In this document: positions 52,469 to 61,430 of the stretch, piece after piece
How the letters are laid out: each line of letters starts with the position of its first letter
How positions within the stretch are numbered: position 1 is the stretch's first letter
Source: Chitinophagales bacterium
Lineage (GTDB): Bacteria > Bacteroidota > Bacteroidia > Chitinophagales > Chitinophagaceae
Assembly (NCBI GenBank): GCA_017303335.1
Contig: JAFLBK010000001.1
Span: forward strand, 1,493,001-1,557,000
Direction: 5' to 3'
Length of the DNA stretch: 64,000 bases
Program-made: the position numbers and the translations under genes
Notes under the pieces: model-generated
Told to the model about the DNA's origin: nothing
What the model saw: the letters and a program-made list of their open reading frames with translations, nothing else
Databases searched by the model: none

Positions 52469-52476
52469 CAAAGATA
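52469..52476 (-). promoter_or_regulatory. Putative -7 box for the 117-residue protein gene
   Basis: Minus-strand TATCTTTG, 4 bases from the ATG. Confidence 0.35.
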
Positions 52477-52523
52477 ACCTACAGCCCGAACTAAATACAG
52501 CGATCAAACCAACCTCAAAACAG

Positions 52524-52531
52524 TATCTTTG
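52524..52531 (+). promoter_or_regulatory. Putative -7 box for serS
   Basis: TATCTTTG fits TAnnTTTG and ends 19 bases before the serS ATG at 52551. Confidence 0.5.
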
Positions 52532-52550
52532 CCGAAATTTTTTACCATAC

Positions 52551-53822
52551 ATGTTACAGATCAGTTATATCAGGCAGAATGCGGCCCTGGTAAAGGAAAG
52601 ACTGGCGGTTCGGAATTTCGCCGACCTGTCTGTTGTAGATAAAATACTCGAAAGCGACGAGCAGGTACGCAAGTTGAAAACGGAAACAGAAAGTATCCAG
52701 TCGTCGATCAATGCCGCGAGCAAGGAGATCGGTATGTTGATGGGAAAAGGAGAGAAAGAAGCGGCGGAGGCCCGCAAGCAGGAAGTAGGGGCCAATAAAT
52801 CGGCCCTGCAGAACCTGTCTGCACAACTGGCTGATGCCGAAAAACAATTGCAGGACCTGGTGATCCTGCTTCCCAATCTCCCCCATGTATCGGTGCCAAA
52901 GGGTAAAACACCCGAGGACAATGAGGTGGTGAAAGAGGGTGGTATAAAACCGGTTCTTCCCGCATCGGCCGTTCCGCATTGGGAACTGATCAAAAAATAC
53001 AGCCTGGTCGATTTTGAAACAGGCGCCAAATTAACCGGCAGCGGCTTTCCCCTGTATAAAGGAAAGGGCGCCAAACTGCAACGTTCGCTGATACAATATT
53101 TTCTTGATCACAATACAGCGGCGGGTTATACCGAATACCTGCCACCGCTGATGGTGAATGAAGCCACGGCATATGGTACCGGTCAGCTGCCTGATAAGGA
53201 AGGACAGATGTACCACGTGACCGTTGATAACTTCTACCTGATCCCGACAGCGGAAGTGCCGGTTACGAATATTTACCGCGACGAGATCGTGAAGGAGAGT
53301 GAATTGCCCATCAAGATGACCGGCTATACCCCCTGCTTCCGCCGTGAAGCAGGCAGCTTCGGCAGTGATGTACGGGGATTGAACCGGGTACACCAGTTCG
53401 ACAAGGTGGAGATCGTGCAACTGGTACATCCATCCAAAAGCTATGATGTGCTGCAGGAGATGCTGGCGCACGTAGAGCAACTGCTGATCAGCCTGGAACT
53501 GCCGTACCGCATCCTCCGGCTTTGCGGCGGCGATATGGGTTTTACATCGGCGCTTACGTACGACTTTGAAGTGTACAGCGCCGCCCAGCAAAAATGGCTG
53601 GAGGTAAGTTCGGTAAGTAATTTTGAAAGTTTCCAGACCAACCGGATGAAGATCCGCTTCAAAGACGAAGAAGGTAAAACGCAATTACTGCACTCATTGA
53701 ATGGCTCTTCGTTGGCCTTACCAAGGATTGTGGCCTGCCTGCTGGAAAACAACCAGTCAGACGACGGTATCCGTTTGCCCAAAGCATTGCATGCCTATTT
53801 TGGAAGCGGGGTCATCCGGTAA
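52551..53822 (+). CDS. serS: Seryl-tRNA synthetase
   Basis: Class II synthetase charging tRNA-Ser. The 423 residues start at ATG 52551 (MLQISYIRQNAALVKERLAV); an upstream frame extension overlaps the divergent gene and crosses the promoter. The N-terminal coiled-coil arm spans about 30-110. Class II motif 2 is PCFRREAGSFGSDVRGLNRV and motif 3 is SSLALPRIVACLLENNQ, in which the usual family Arg position follows Pro. Confidence 0.96.
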   Translation: MLQISYIRQNAALVKERLAVRNFADLSVVDKILESDEQVRKLKTETESIQSSINAASKEIGMLMGKGEKEAAEARKQEVGANKSALQNLSAQLADAEKQLQDLVILLPNLPHVSVPKGKTPEDNEVVKEGGIKPVLPASAVPHWELIKKYSLVDFETGAKLTGSGFPLYKGKGAKLQRSLIQYFLDHNTAAGYTEYLPPLMVNEATAYGTGQLPDKEGQMYHVTVDNFYLIPTAEVPVTNIYRDEIVKESELPIKMTGYTPCFRREAGSFGSDVRGLNRVHQFDKVEIVQLVHPSKSYDVLQEMLAHVEQLLISLELPYRILRLCGGDMGFTSALTYDFEVYSAAQQKWLEVSSVSNFESFQTNRMKIRFKDEEGKTQLLHSLNGSSLALPRIVACLLENNQSDDGIRLPKALHAYFGSGVIR

Positions 53823-53891
53823 AAATCGGTTAACCTATTCACCCAACAGGATAAAGCCTTATTTTTAGCACCGAAAAAAATAAACACAAAC

Positions 53892-54320
53892 ATGAAAAAA
53901 ATATTCCCTGTACTTGCATTGACCGTATTGGTATGGAGCTGTGCCAAGAAAATGACTCCGGCCCAGACAGAATCTTCTCCCGCGGCGCCGAATACCGGGT
54001 CGGTAATCAATAATACCAAACCGGCTGAAACAAATACGGGCAGCGCTTCGGGTGGCAACATAGCTACCGGAAATACAGGCACCGAAGGAACCAAGACAGC
54101 CGGTACCAGCAGGGAGAAATCGCCGGAAGAGCAGGCCGCCATTGCCGGGCAGGCAACCTTTAATGCCAAATGCGGTAAGTGCCATGGATTGAAACCAGCG
54201 CAGGATTATACCGCCGTTCGGTGGGCCAATATACTGGCGGTAATGGCTCCCAAGGCCAACCTTACCGAAACAGAGCGAAACAATGTGTATGCGTACGTAA
54301 GTGCGAATGCCAAGAAATAA
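53892..54320 (+). CDS. Cytochrome c lipoprotein
   Basis: 142 residues. The lipobox VLVWSC places the lipid Cys at residue 17. A long Thr/Asn/Gly/Ala-rich linker (about 20-80) leads to a compact class I cytochrome c domain with heme site CGKCH and an axial Met in LAVMAPKANLTETERNNVYA. A membrane-tethered electron carrier is likely. It converges with the alkane hydroxylase gene, stop next to stop. The electron partner is unknown. Confidence 0.9.
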   Translation: MKKIFPVLALTVLVWSCAKKMTPAQTESSPAAPNTGSVINNTKPAETNTGSASGGNIATGNTGTEGTKTAGTSREKSPEEQAAIAGQATFNAKCGKCHGLKPAQDYTAVRWANILAVMAPKANLTETERNNVYAYVSANAKK

Positions 54321-55367
54321 TCAGGCGGTTTTCATTTTCCGGATCTTCCTGTTCATTATATAAAACCACAGGGGCGGCACAAGGGCCAGTAACATGCTGC
54401 CCGGGTACCCGGTGGGTAATTGTGGCGCATCATCGTGATGACGCAGCACCTGGTATTTACGGCTGGCGAGATAATGATGGTCGCTGTGGCGGCTTAACTC
54501 AAACAGCATCAGCCGGCCAAGGATATGATTGCTGTTCCAGCTGTGCTCCGGCATGGCCCGCTCGTAAGTTCCACCAGCCGTTTGTTTCCGTTGCAATCCA
54601 TAGTGCTCGATGTAGTTCACAGTTTCCAGCAACAGGAAACCGATCGTGGCGGCGGCTAAAAAATACAGCGTGATCATCCAGCCGAAAACAAGGGCGATAC
54701 AGGTGATGAACAGGAGTTGCATCAACTGGGCCTGCAGCATCTCATTTTTCCAATGTAAAGCGGGTAACCCTTTCTTCTTCATTTCTCCGTTGGCGATATT
54801 CCAGGCGGATAGGTAAGAGAGGAAAACCGTGCGGAACCAGAATGTATAGAGAGGCTCATTGTAACGGGCGCTGCTGGGATCCCGGGGTGTGGCTACATGT
54901 TTGTGATGGCCTTTGTTGTGCTCAATGAAGAAGTGCATGTACAGGGAGGTAAGCAATAGCGCCTTGGCCAATACCTGTTCGAACGGATTAACACGGTGAC
55001 CCAATTCATGCGCTACATTGATGCCGAAAGTGCCGCACAATAATCCCATGCTGAATATCCGGCCTGTCATTTCCCACCAGGCCAGTTCATGGCTTTTCAT
55101 CGAATAAAGGAAAAATACCAGCGCCAGGTATTGAAGCGGAACGATGATATATAGCAGCAGGTCATACGTTCTGTCGTGCCGGGCCAATTCTTCTTCCGCG
55201 GCGCTCATATTCTTTTCATCGGGCTTGAGAAAAAGTTCAATGAATGGCAACAACACCCAGGCATACAGCATCGGCGACCAGGTGAGCCAGCCCTGGCTGC
55301 TGAACGCGAACCAGGCCAGTACATATAAAGTAAGCGGGGACAGATATTTAAATGCTCTTGTATACAT
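54321..55367 (-). CDS. alkB: Alkane 1-monooxygenase, AlkB type
   Basis: Integral-membrane di-iron hydroxylase, 348 residues with about six helices. All His motifs of true AlkB are visible: HELGHR, EHNKGHHKHVATPRDPSSAR, NYIEHYGLQR and LSRHSDHHYLASRKYQVL. These are stricter than in general fatty-acid desaturases and point to terminal hydroxylation of alkanes or related chains. Rubredoxin and its reductase, the usual electron donors, are not in the window. Confidence 0.93.
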   Translation of the reverse strand: MYTRAFKYLSPLTLYVLAWFAFSSQGWLTWSPMLYAWVLLPFIELFLKPDEKNMSAAEEELARHDRTYDLLLYIIVPLQYLALVFFLYSMKSHELAWWEMTGRIFSMGLLCGTFGINVAHELGHRVNPFEQVLAKALLLTSLYMHFFIEHNKGHHKHVATPRDPSSARYNEPLYTFWFRTVFLSYLSAWNIANGEMKKKGLPALHWKNEMLQAQLMQLLFITCIALVFGWMITLYFLAAATIGFLLLETVNYIEHYGLQRKQTAGGTYERAMPEHSWNSNHILGRLMLFELSRHSDHHYLASRKYQVLRHHDDAPQLPTGYPGSMLLALVPPLWFYIMNRKIRKMKTA

Positions 55368-55419
55368 GTATTTTTTCTAATGACAATTTAATAAAAGCAT
55401 TTCGATTTACCGCAGCCGA

Positions 55420-55427
55420 TATATTTG
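55420..55427 (+). promoter_or_regulatory. Putative -7 box for the DUF1800 gene
   Basis: TATATTTG fits TAnnTTTG and lies 80 bases before the ATG at 55508. Confidence 0.4.
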
Positions 55428-55507
55428 TTAATTTGGATATTAAACCACGCAGTGCCCGTTGGGTCTTAGTGCCCGTTCAACTGTTCAGTAACATTTATTC
55501 TTTCGCT

Positions 55508-56947
55508 ATGCCGGTATCCAACCGATTAAAAAATCAGCATCTGTTATGGCGTGCAGCCTTCGGCCCGATGGCTGAAAACGCGGCCGACCTCGATGCAACA
55601 ACGCCCAGGGAACTCTGGAAACTGCTGCTCAAAACATCCGGGAGTAAACCAGCTAAACTCAATGTATCCCAGCAACTGATCGACAAATATTTTTCCGGTA
55701 ACCAGGGCATGGATCGGCGTGATCTTACCCGGGAACAACGCAAGGAGATCCAGGATATGTCGCGGGACGCATTGAAAGACCTGAACCTGGAATGGCTCAA
55801 GCTGATGGTCAACAGCCAGTCGCAACTCCGCGAAAAGATGAGCCTGTTCTGGCACGGTCATTTTGCGTGTCGCATCAACAACAGTTATTTCCAGCAGGAA
55901 CTGTTACACGTGATCCGGGAAAATGCCCTGGGTAATTTTAAAGACCTGCTGATGGGGGTGAGCAAGAGCGCCGCCATGCTGCAGTTTCTCAATAACCAGC
56001 AAAACCGCAAGCAACATCCCAACGAGAACTTTGCCCGCGAAGTGATGGAATTGTTTACGATGGGCCGTGGCAATTATACCGAGAACGATATCAAGGAGGC
56101 TGCCAGGGCCTTTACCGGCTGGGGCTTCAACCCCCGCGGCGAATTCATGTTCCGGCGCAACCAGCATGACTTCGATACCAAAACCGTACTGGGCCGTACC
56201 GGCAATTTTGAGGGGGAGGAGATTATAGCACTGCTGCTGGAACAAAAACAAACGGCCCGCTTCATCAGCCGTAAGATCTACCGGTATTTTGTAAATGAAA
56301 CAGTCGATGAAACGAAGCTGTCCTGGCTGGCTGATCGTTTTTATGCAAACGGATACGACATCGGAAAACTGGTGGAAGATATTTTTACATCCGACTGGTT
56401 CTATGAAGAAAAGAATATCGGTACGCGGATCAAATCACCGGTGGAGCTGATCGCGGGGATCCGCCGCCTGCTGCCCATGCAACTGGAAAATGATCAGTCG
56501 CAATTATTGTTCGAGCGGGCACTGGGGCAGGTCCTTTTCTTTCCGCCGAACGTGGCGGGATGGCCCGGAGGTAAAAACTGGATCGACAGCAGCTCGCTTA
56601 TGCTGCGCTTACGCCTGCCGCAGATACTGGCAGCCAATGAAATGGTGGAAATACGGCCCAAGGCTGATGATGATGTGCAGATGGGCATGATGCAGGAAGG
56701 GATGCGTCGTTTGAAGGAAACCGCCAAAGGAGGAACCGCCACCATTCAGTGGGACCTGGTGTACAGGATATTTGAAAAAACACCCCGGGAGAAATTACTC
56801 GACCAGGTAATGGCCACCCTGTTACAAACCAAAGCAAAACCGGGCGCCGCTTTACTGGAACGTTATGCCAATAAAGAAAGCCGGGAAAATTATATCAAAA
56901 GCGCCATCATTAACCTGATGAGCACACCGGAATACCAATTGTGCTGA
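55508..56947 (+). CDS. DUF1800 family protein
   Basis: 479 residues from ATG 55508 (MPVSNRLKNQHLLWRAAFGP), the family start; the frame is open back to 55352, but that part overlaps the alkB start and is not conserved-looking. DUF1800 hallmarks are MSLFWHGHFACR, ENFAREVMELFTMGRGNYTE, AARAFTGWGFNP and VAGWPGGKNWID. There is no signal peptide. Members nearly always precede a DUF1501 gene, as here. The molecular function is unknown. Confidence 0.93.
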   Translation: MPVSNRLKNQHLLWRAAFGPMAENAADLDATTPRELWKLLLKTSGSKPAKLNVSQQLIDKYFSGNQGMDRRDLTREQRKEIQDMSRDALKDLNLEWLKLMVNSQSQLREKMSLFWHGHFACRINNSYFQQELLHVIRENALGNFKDLLMGVSKSAAMLQFLNNQQNRKQHPNENFAREVMELFTMGRGNYTENDIKEAARAFTGWGFNPRGEFMFRRNQHDFDTKTVLGRTGNFEGEEIIALLLEQKQTARFISRKIYRYFVNETVDETKLSWLADRFYANGYDIGKLVEDIFTSDWFYEEKNIGTRIKSPVELIAGIRRLLPMQLENDQSQLLFERALGQVLFFPPNVAGWPGGKNWIDSSSLMLRLRLPQILAANEMVEIRPKADDDVQMGMMQEGMRRLKETAKGGTATIQWDLVYRIFEKTPREKLLDQVMATLLQTKAKPGAALLERYANKESRENYIKSAIINLMSTPEYQLC

Positions 56948-57017
56948 GTACCGACAAAATGTTTACATGGCTTCTTGCGCCATTCATTCTGACTACTACA
57001 TTTATTAATTAACGCAT

Positions 57018-58211
57018 ATGCTCATAAAAAGAAAAGAATTTCTGCAGGTGGGTTCGCTGGCTACGACTTCCTTCATGTTGCCGAAATTCCTGAAGGCCTT
57101 TGAAAAGCCAATGATGGTTCCGCCCGGGAACAAAGTGGTGGTGGTGATCCAGTTCAGCGGTGGTAATGATGGATTGAATACCGTGATACCGGTGCGTAAC
57201 GACATTTACTATAAAGAACGGCCTGTGCTCGGCATCGCCAAAGAGAAGGCCCTGCTCCTCACCGATGAAACGGGCTTGAACCCGGCCCTCGAGGCCTTCA
57301 AAGGATTCTACGAAGATGGCAGCCTGGGCATACTGAACAGTGTGGGATACCCCAACCCCGACCGGTCGCATTTTCGCAGTATGGATATCTGGCACAGCGC
57401 CAGCAACAGTAACGAATACATCAACACCGGCTGGGTGGGCCGTTACCTGGATGCGCAGTGTAAGGGTTGTGATAAACCTACACAAGCCGTGGAAATCGAT
57501 GATGTGCTGAGCCTGGCCCTGAAAGGAGAGCACAACAAAGGGCTTGCGTTCAAAGATCCCCGGCGCCTGTACAACATCAGCAACGGACCCTTTATCCGCG
57601 ATGTGAACAGCGACCACAAGGCCGGAGAAGAAACCATCGATTACCTGTACAAAACCATGAGCGAAACGCTCAGCAGCGCCGAATATATTTATAAACAAAG
57701 CCGGGTTCATCCTACCGACCAGACCTATCCCAACACCGAGCTGGGTAAAGACCTGAAAACGATTGCCTCCCTGATCTTTTCGGATATCAATACCAAGGTA
57801 TACTATGTAAGCCTGGGCAGCTTTGATACGCACGTGAACCAGGATAACCAACAGAAACGGCTGTTTACGGAACTGAACGATGCCGTTAAAGCTTTTGTGG
57901 CCGACCTGAAAAAGAACAACCGTTTCGAGGATGTGCTGCTGATGACCTTCAGCGAATTCGGGCGGCGGGTTGCGCAGAATGCCAGCGGCGGTACAGATCA
58001 TGGTACAGCCAACAATATGTTCTTCATCAGCGGCGGATTAAAACAGAAAGGCGTACTCAACGCCATGCCCGACCTTGCCGACCTGAATGAGGGCGACCTG
58101 AAGCACAACGTGGATTTCAAAAATGTGTATGCAACGGTACTGAGTAAATGGCTGGGTTCGGATGATCAGCAGATATTGGGAAGGAAATACGAGTACCTTA
58201 ATTTTATCTGA
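57018..58211 (+). CDS. DUF1501 family protein
   Basis: 397 residues. The N-terminus MLIKRKEFLQVGSLATTSFM resembles a weak Tat-type signal (KRKEF in place of RRxF). The body shows FSGGNDGLNTVIPVRN, NPALEAFKGFYEDGSLGIL, SYVSLGSFDTH-like YYVSLGSFDTHVNQDNQQ and TFSEFGRRVAQNASGGTDHG, features of the alkaline-phosphatase-like DUF1501 superfamily. It follows DUF1800 by 70 bases, and the two are expected to work together. Function unknown. Confidence 0.93.
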   Translation: MLIKRKEFLQVGSLATTSFMLPKFLKAFEKPMMVPPGNKVVVVIQFSGGNDGLNTVIPVRNDIYYKERPVLGIAKEKALLLTDETGLNPALEAFKGFYEDGSLGILNSVGYPNPDRSHFRSMDIWHSASNSNEYINTGWVGRYLDAQCKGCDKPTQAVEIDDVLSLALKGEHNKGLAFKDPRRLYNISNGPFIRDVNSDHKAGEETIDYLYKTMSETLSSAEYIYKQSRVHPTDQTYPNTELGKDLKTIASLIFSDINTKVYYVSLGSFDTHVNQDNQQKRLFTELNDAVKAFVADLKKNNRFEDVLLMTFSEFGRRVAQNASGGTDHGTANNMFFISGGLKQKGVLNAMPDLADLNEGDLKHNVDFKNVYATVLSKWLGSDDQQILGRKYEYLNFI

Positions 58212-58215
58212 TCGG

Positions 58216-60264
58216 TCAGGGCTGCAGCAGGGGTATTTCTACGATGATTTCGCAGCCCATGCCGGGCGCCGAGTTCAGGATGAATTTTCCGGCAAAGGAT
58301 TCGGCCCGGTTGCGGATATTGTTCAGCCCGATCCCTTTGCTTGCTTTACGGGTATCAAAACCACGCCCATTGTCAAATGTGCGCATACGCACCGCGTCGG
58401 CGGTGAGCGATACCTGCACCTCGATCATATTGGCGCCTGAGTATTTAAGGATGTTCTTCACTTCTTCCTGCAGTATGCGGTAGAGATTCAGTTGAATGTC
58501 GTCGGTCACGGCTTGGTCGATCGTCTCGTCGAATGCGACCTGAATGGTGAAACGATTCTCCAGGTTGATGCCATTCAGCAGGGTTTCAAAAATGTCTTTC
58601 AGTGATTTCTTCTCGAAACTGGCCGGGGCGATCTCGTGCGATAGTTTCCGGAGTTCTTCAATGGCATGGAGTACGTGTCCCCGGCCGGCTTCGATCAGTT
58701 CGTTCACTTTCTCGCGGTCGTGGCTCTTGTCTTTGGCCATGCCCAGGGTAAGCAGGGAGCCTACGAGTATCTGGTTCACATTATCGTGCAGTTCTTCACC
58801 TATATGGCGCCGTTCCTGCTCCTGCGCATCAGCGATGGCGCGGGCAATACGCAACTCTTCCTCTTTTTTATACGTGATATCCTGCATGGCCCCGATCACA
58901 CGGATGGGTTCGTCTTTTTCGTCGAAGATCACATAGGCCCGGTCGTAGATATATTTATAGCTTCCGTTTTCGCAACGGAAACGGTATTCCAATTGGAAAT
59001 TCCGCCTTTCTTTTCTGAACGCTTTGTCGAGCGCCTCGGATACGTATTTGATATCATCCGGGTGTATGTTAGCCCGCCACCAGCCGGCAATGTCGGTTGT
59101 TTCCGTAATGTCGTACCCGAACATGGTCTTCATTCCTTCGTTGTAATGCATCCGGTTTTGCGTGATGTCCCAGTCCCAGATGGCATCGCTGGTGGCCTTG
59201 CTCAGGATATCGTAACGTTCAAGCGCCAGCCGCATGGCCCGCTCTGTTTTTTTACGTTCGGTGATGTCACGTACAATAGCCAGGCTGCGCCCGTCGGGTA
59301 AGAGGCGGGCATTGATCTCGGCCTCCATGGCAGATCCGTCTTTGCGTTTAACCCGGCGGTTGAAGAGCACCGTCTCCCCGGCGAATATTTTATCGGCCAC
59401 GGCGGGATTGATGATTACGGGTTCATTGAAGAAAAGATCGGGCAGGCTGAGCCTGGCAAATTCATCCCGGGTGTACCCCAGTTGTTTGTGCGACGATTCA
59501 TTGAATTCGTAAATCGTTCCGTCGAATGAGTAAATGAGGATGGCATCCGATGCCTGTTCAATGAGCAGCCGGTATTTTTCTTCACTCTGTTTCAGTTCTT
59601 CTTCCCGGGCTTTCTGCTCGGTGATATTGTTGAACAATACAACGGCACCGGTTAGATTCCCTTTGCGGTCGAGCAGGGGCGAACCACTGTTGCTGATGAT
59701 AAGTGTATCCTTATTCCGTGTGTGCAGCAGGGTGTTATTCTCAAGCGAAACCGGCAGCCCGTGTTTGTAAATGCGGGTAACAATGTTATCGAAAGGTTGG
59801 CCGGTTTCTTCATTTACCACGCGGTAAACTTTTTCCAGGGGCTGGTTCCTGGCTTCGGTACGGCTCCAGCCGGTGAGTTTTTCCGCGGCCGGGTTCATGT
59901 AAACGATCTCGCCGTTACGGCCGGTGGCGATCAGTCCTTCCCCGATATTGTTTACGATGATGCGCAGGTGTTCTTCCTGGGTGCGTAACCGTGCAATGAT
60001 CCGGCGTTGACGCCTGTTTTCGGCAACCAGGAGGTAAAAAACGCATACGATCAGGAACATGGCCGTGCCGATAAGCATGATGTTGCCGGAGGCAATGGCC
60101 CGGAGGTAATTTCCAATGCGTGAACCATTGATATTCGATACCGCTCCTGCCTGGCCGATCTGCACGATCGAAACCGCAAGCAGCAGCAGCGAAGCGAAAA
60201 GCACAAACAGCAGAACATATCGCCTGGCTGCTTTCGCGGAGAACTGTTTCAACTGTTTGTACAT
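58216..60264 (-). CDS. Sensor histidine kinase with three PAS domains (HisKA_3)
   Basis: 682 residues. Two membrane helices (about 15-38 and 52-73) precede three PAS domains (starting near residues 90, 225 and 345: LIATGRNGEIVYMNPAAEKL, ILIYSFDGTIYEFNESSHKQ, MHYNEGMKTMFGYDITETTD). A NarX/DegS-type kinase follows, with RRHIGEELHDNVNQILVGSL (phosphoacceptor His) and ATPase motif TFDNGRGFDTRKASKGIGLN. It is transcribed after a receiver-only regulator and likely pairs with the NarL-type regulator nearby. Confidence 0.93.
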   Translation of the reverse strand: MYKQLKQFSAKAARRYVLLFVLFASLLLLAVSIVQIGQAGAVSNINGSRIGNYLRAIASGNIMLIGTAMFLIVCVFYLLVAENRRQRRIIARLRTQEEHLRIIVNNIGEGLIATGRNGEIVYMNPAAEKLTGWSRTEARNQPLEKVYRVVNEETGQPFDNIVTRIYKHGLPVSLENNTLLHTRNKDTLIISNSGSPLLDRKGNLTGAVVLFNNITEQKAREEELKQSEEKYRLLIEQASDAILIYSFDGTIYEFNESSHKQLGYTRDEFARLSLPDLFFNEPVIINPAVADKIFAGETVLFNRRVKRKDGSAMEAEINARLLPDGRSLAIVRDITERKKTERAMRLALERYDILSKATSDAIWDWDITQNRMHYNEGMKTMFGYDITETTDIAGWWRANIHPDDIKYVSEALDKAFRKERRNFQLEYRFRCENGSYKYIYDRAYVIFDEKDEPIRVIGAMQDITYKKEEELRIARAIADAQEQERRHIGEELHDNVNQILVGSLLTLGMAKDKSHDREKVNELIEAGRGHVLHAIEELRKLSHEIAPASFEKKSLKDIFETLLNGINLENRFTIQVAFDETIDQAVTDDIQLNLYRILQEEVKNILKYSGANMIEVQVSLTADAVRMRTFDNGRGFDTRKASKGIGLNNIRNRAESFAGKFILNSAPGMGCEIIVEIPLLQP

Positions 60265-60291
60265 GTTATGATGTTGGTTTTTCAGATCTGT

Positions 60292-60663
60292 TTATGCGCT
60301 CATGCGGGAACCCGCGTGGCGGATGATGTCGGGCAGTTCTTCAAAATCGGTGTACTTGTCGAGAAAGTAATCGGCCCCGGCCAGTTTGCATTGCTGTTCG
60401 GCGTTGACGCTGATCCGGAAGGAGAGCACAATGACGGTGGTGTTCTTACCGCCCGACTTGATCTCTTTGAGCAAGGTGAGGGACCCGTTGTCCGGGAGAT
60501 TTTTGTCCAGAATCACGACCGTGGGTTTCACCTGGTGGAAAAGCGTACGGGCCTCCTGGAGCGAGAAGGCTTTATAGATGGATTTGTTTTCCAGGGTTTC
60601 GGCCAGCAGGCCAGCAATCCGGTCGGGTATCCAGGCCGAACTGTCAACGATCAGAATTTTCAT
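60292..60663 (-). CDS. Single-domain response regulator
   Basis: 123 residues, receiver domain only. The phosphoacceptor Asp is in VVILDKNLPDNGSLTL and the conserved Lys in YFLDKYTDFEEL. The first acidic cluster reads IVDSSAW, so one of the two usual Asp is Ser. With no output domain it probably relays phosphate or modulates the kinase 27 bases downstream. GGTTAAT and AGTTACG heptamers lie just upstream (60671-60684). Confidence 0.88.
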   Translation of the reverse strand: MKILIVDSSAWIPDRIAGLLAETLENKSIYKAFSLQEARTLFHQVKPTVVILDKNLPDNGSLTLLKEIKSGGKNTTVIVLSFRISVNAEQQCKLAGADYFLDKYTDFEELPDIIRHAGSRMSA

Positions 60664-60788
60664 ATGTGCGGGTTAATAGTTACGCAAAGTACCCGCAATA
60701 ACCAATGCGGAAAAATAGCAATAGCATGTTTGGTGGGGTAGAACTACAGCAATGAGTCTTGTAGAAACTAAACGACATGGTCGCCTTT

Positions 60789-61430
60789 CTACATACCGAT
60801 ATCCGAGATGATGTGGTTGGCAATGGCGTAGCGGGTAAGATCGGAATTGGTGGAGAGGTTTAATTTTTCCATGATCCGGCCGCGGTGGGTACTAACGGTG
60901 GTAAGCGCAATGGACAGCATTTCGGCCACCTGGCTAACGGTTTTACCGGCCGCCAGTAATTTGAATATCTCGAACTCGCGGTTGGAGAGTGATTCGTGCG
61001 GTTTCTTGTCGACGTCCGTGTCGAGGAATTTTTCGGCGATATCGGGCGTGATGTACTTCTTGCCCATGGATATGCGCTGGATCGCCACGATCAGTTCTTC
61101 CGGCGCCGAGTTCTTGTTAAGGTAACCGGCGGCTCCCGCCCGCAGTACCCGAACGGCGTACAGGTCTTCGGGGTAAATACTGAGCACCAGTACCGGCAAG
61201 TCGGGTTTCAATACCTTGATCTGCTCCAATGCTTCGAGGCCGCTGCGGCCAGGCATGTCGAGGTCGGTGATCACCAGGTCCCAATTGTGCAGCGACACTT
61301 CCTTGATGAGCGATTCGGCATCGCCTACCTGTACAATATCCGCGTTGGGAAATTCATCTTTCAGGATCTGGATGATACCCAGTCGTACAAAACTGTGGTC
61401 ATCGGCCAGTATGATACGGTTCATGTTCAT
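60789..61430 (-). CDS. NarL/LuxR-family response regulator
   Basis: 213 residues. The receiver shows IILADDHSFVRLG (acidic pair), LVITDLDMPGRSGLEA (phospho-Asp) and AAGYLNKNSAPEEL (Lys). The LuxR helix-turn-helix at about 148-205 has LSNREFEIFKLLAAGKTVSQ and TTVSTHRGRIMEKLNL. It overlaps the upstream large kinase by 4 bases, which makes that kinase its probable partner. Targets unknown. Confidence 0.95.
   Translation of the reverse strand: MNMNRIILADDHSFVRLGIIQILKDEFPNADIVQVGDAESLIKEVSLHNWDLVITDLDMPGRSGLEALEQIKVLKPDLPVLVLSIYPEDLYAVRVLRAGAAGYLNKNSAPEELIVAIQRISMGKKYITPDIAEKFLDTDVDKKPHESLSNREFEIFKLLAAGKTVSQVAEMLSIALTTVSTHRGRIMEKLNLSTNSDLTRYAIANHIISDIGM

Noticed and set aside
52452..52550. Extension of serS upstream
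   Set aside because: It overlaps the divergent gene and the promoter box; SerRS starts at MLQISYIRQN.
55352..55507. Extension of the DUF1800 gene upstream
   Set aside because: It overlaps the alkB start and contains the TATATTTG box; family homology starts at MPVSNRLKN.
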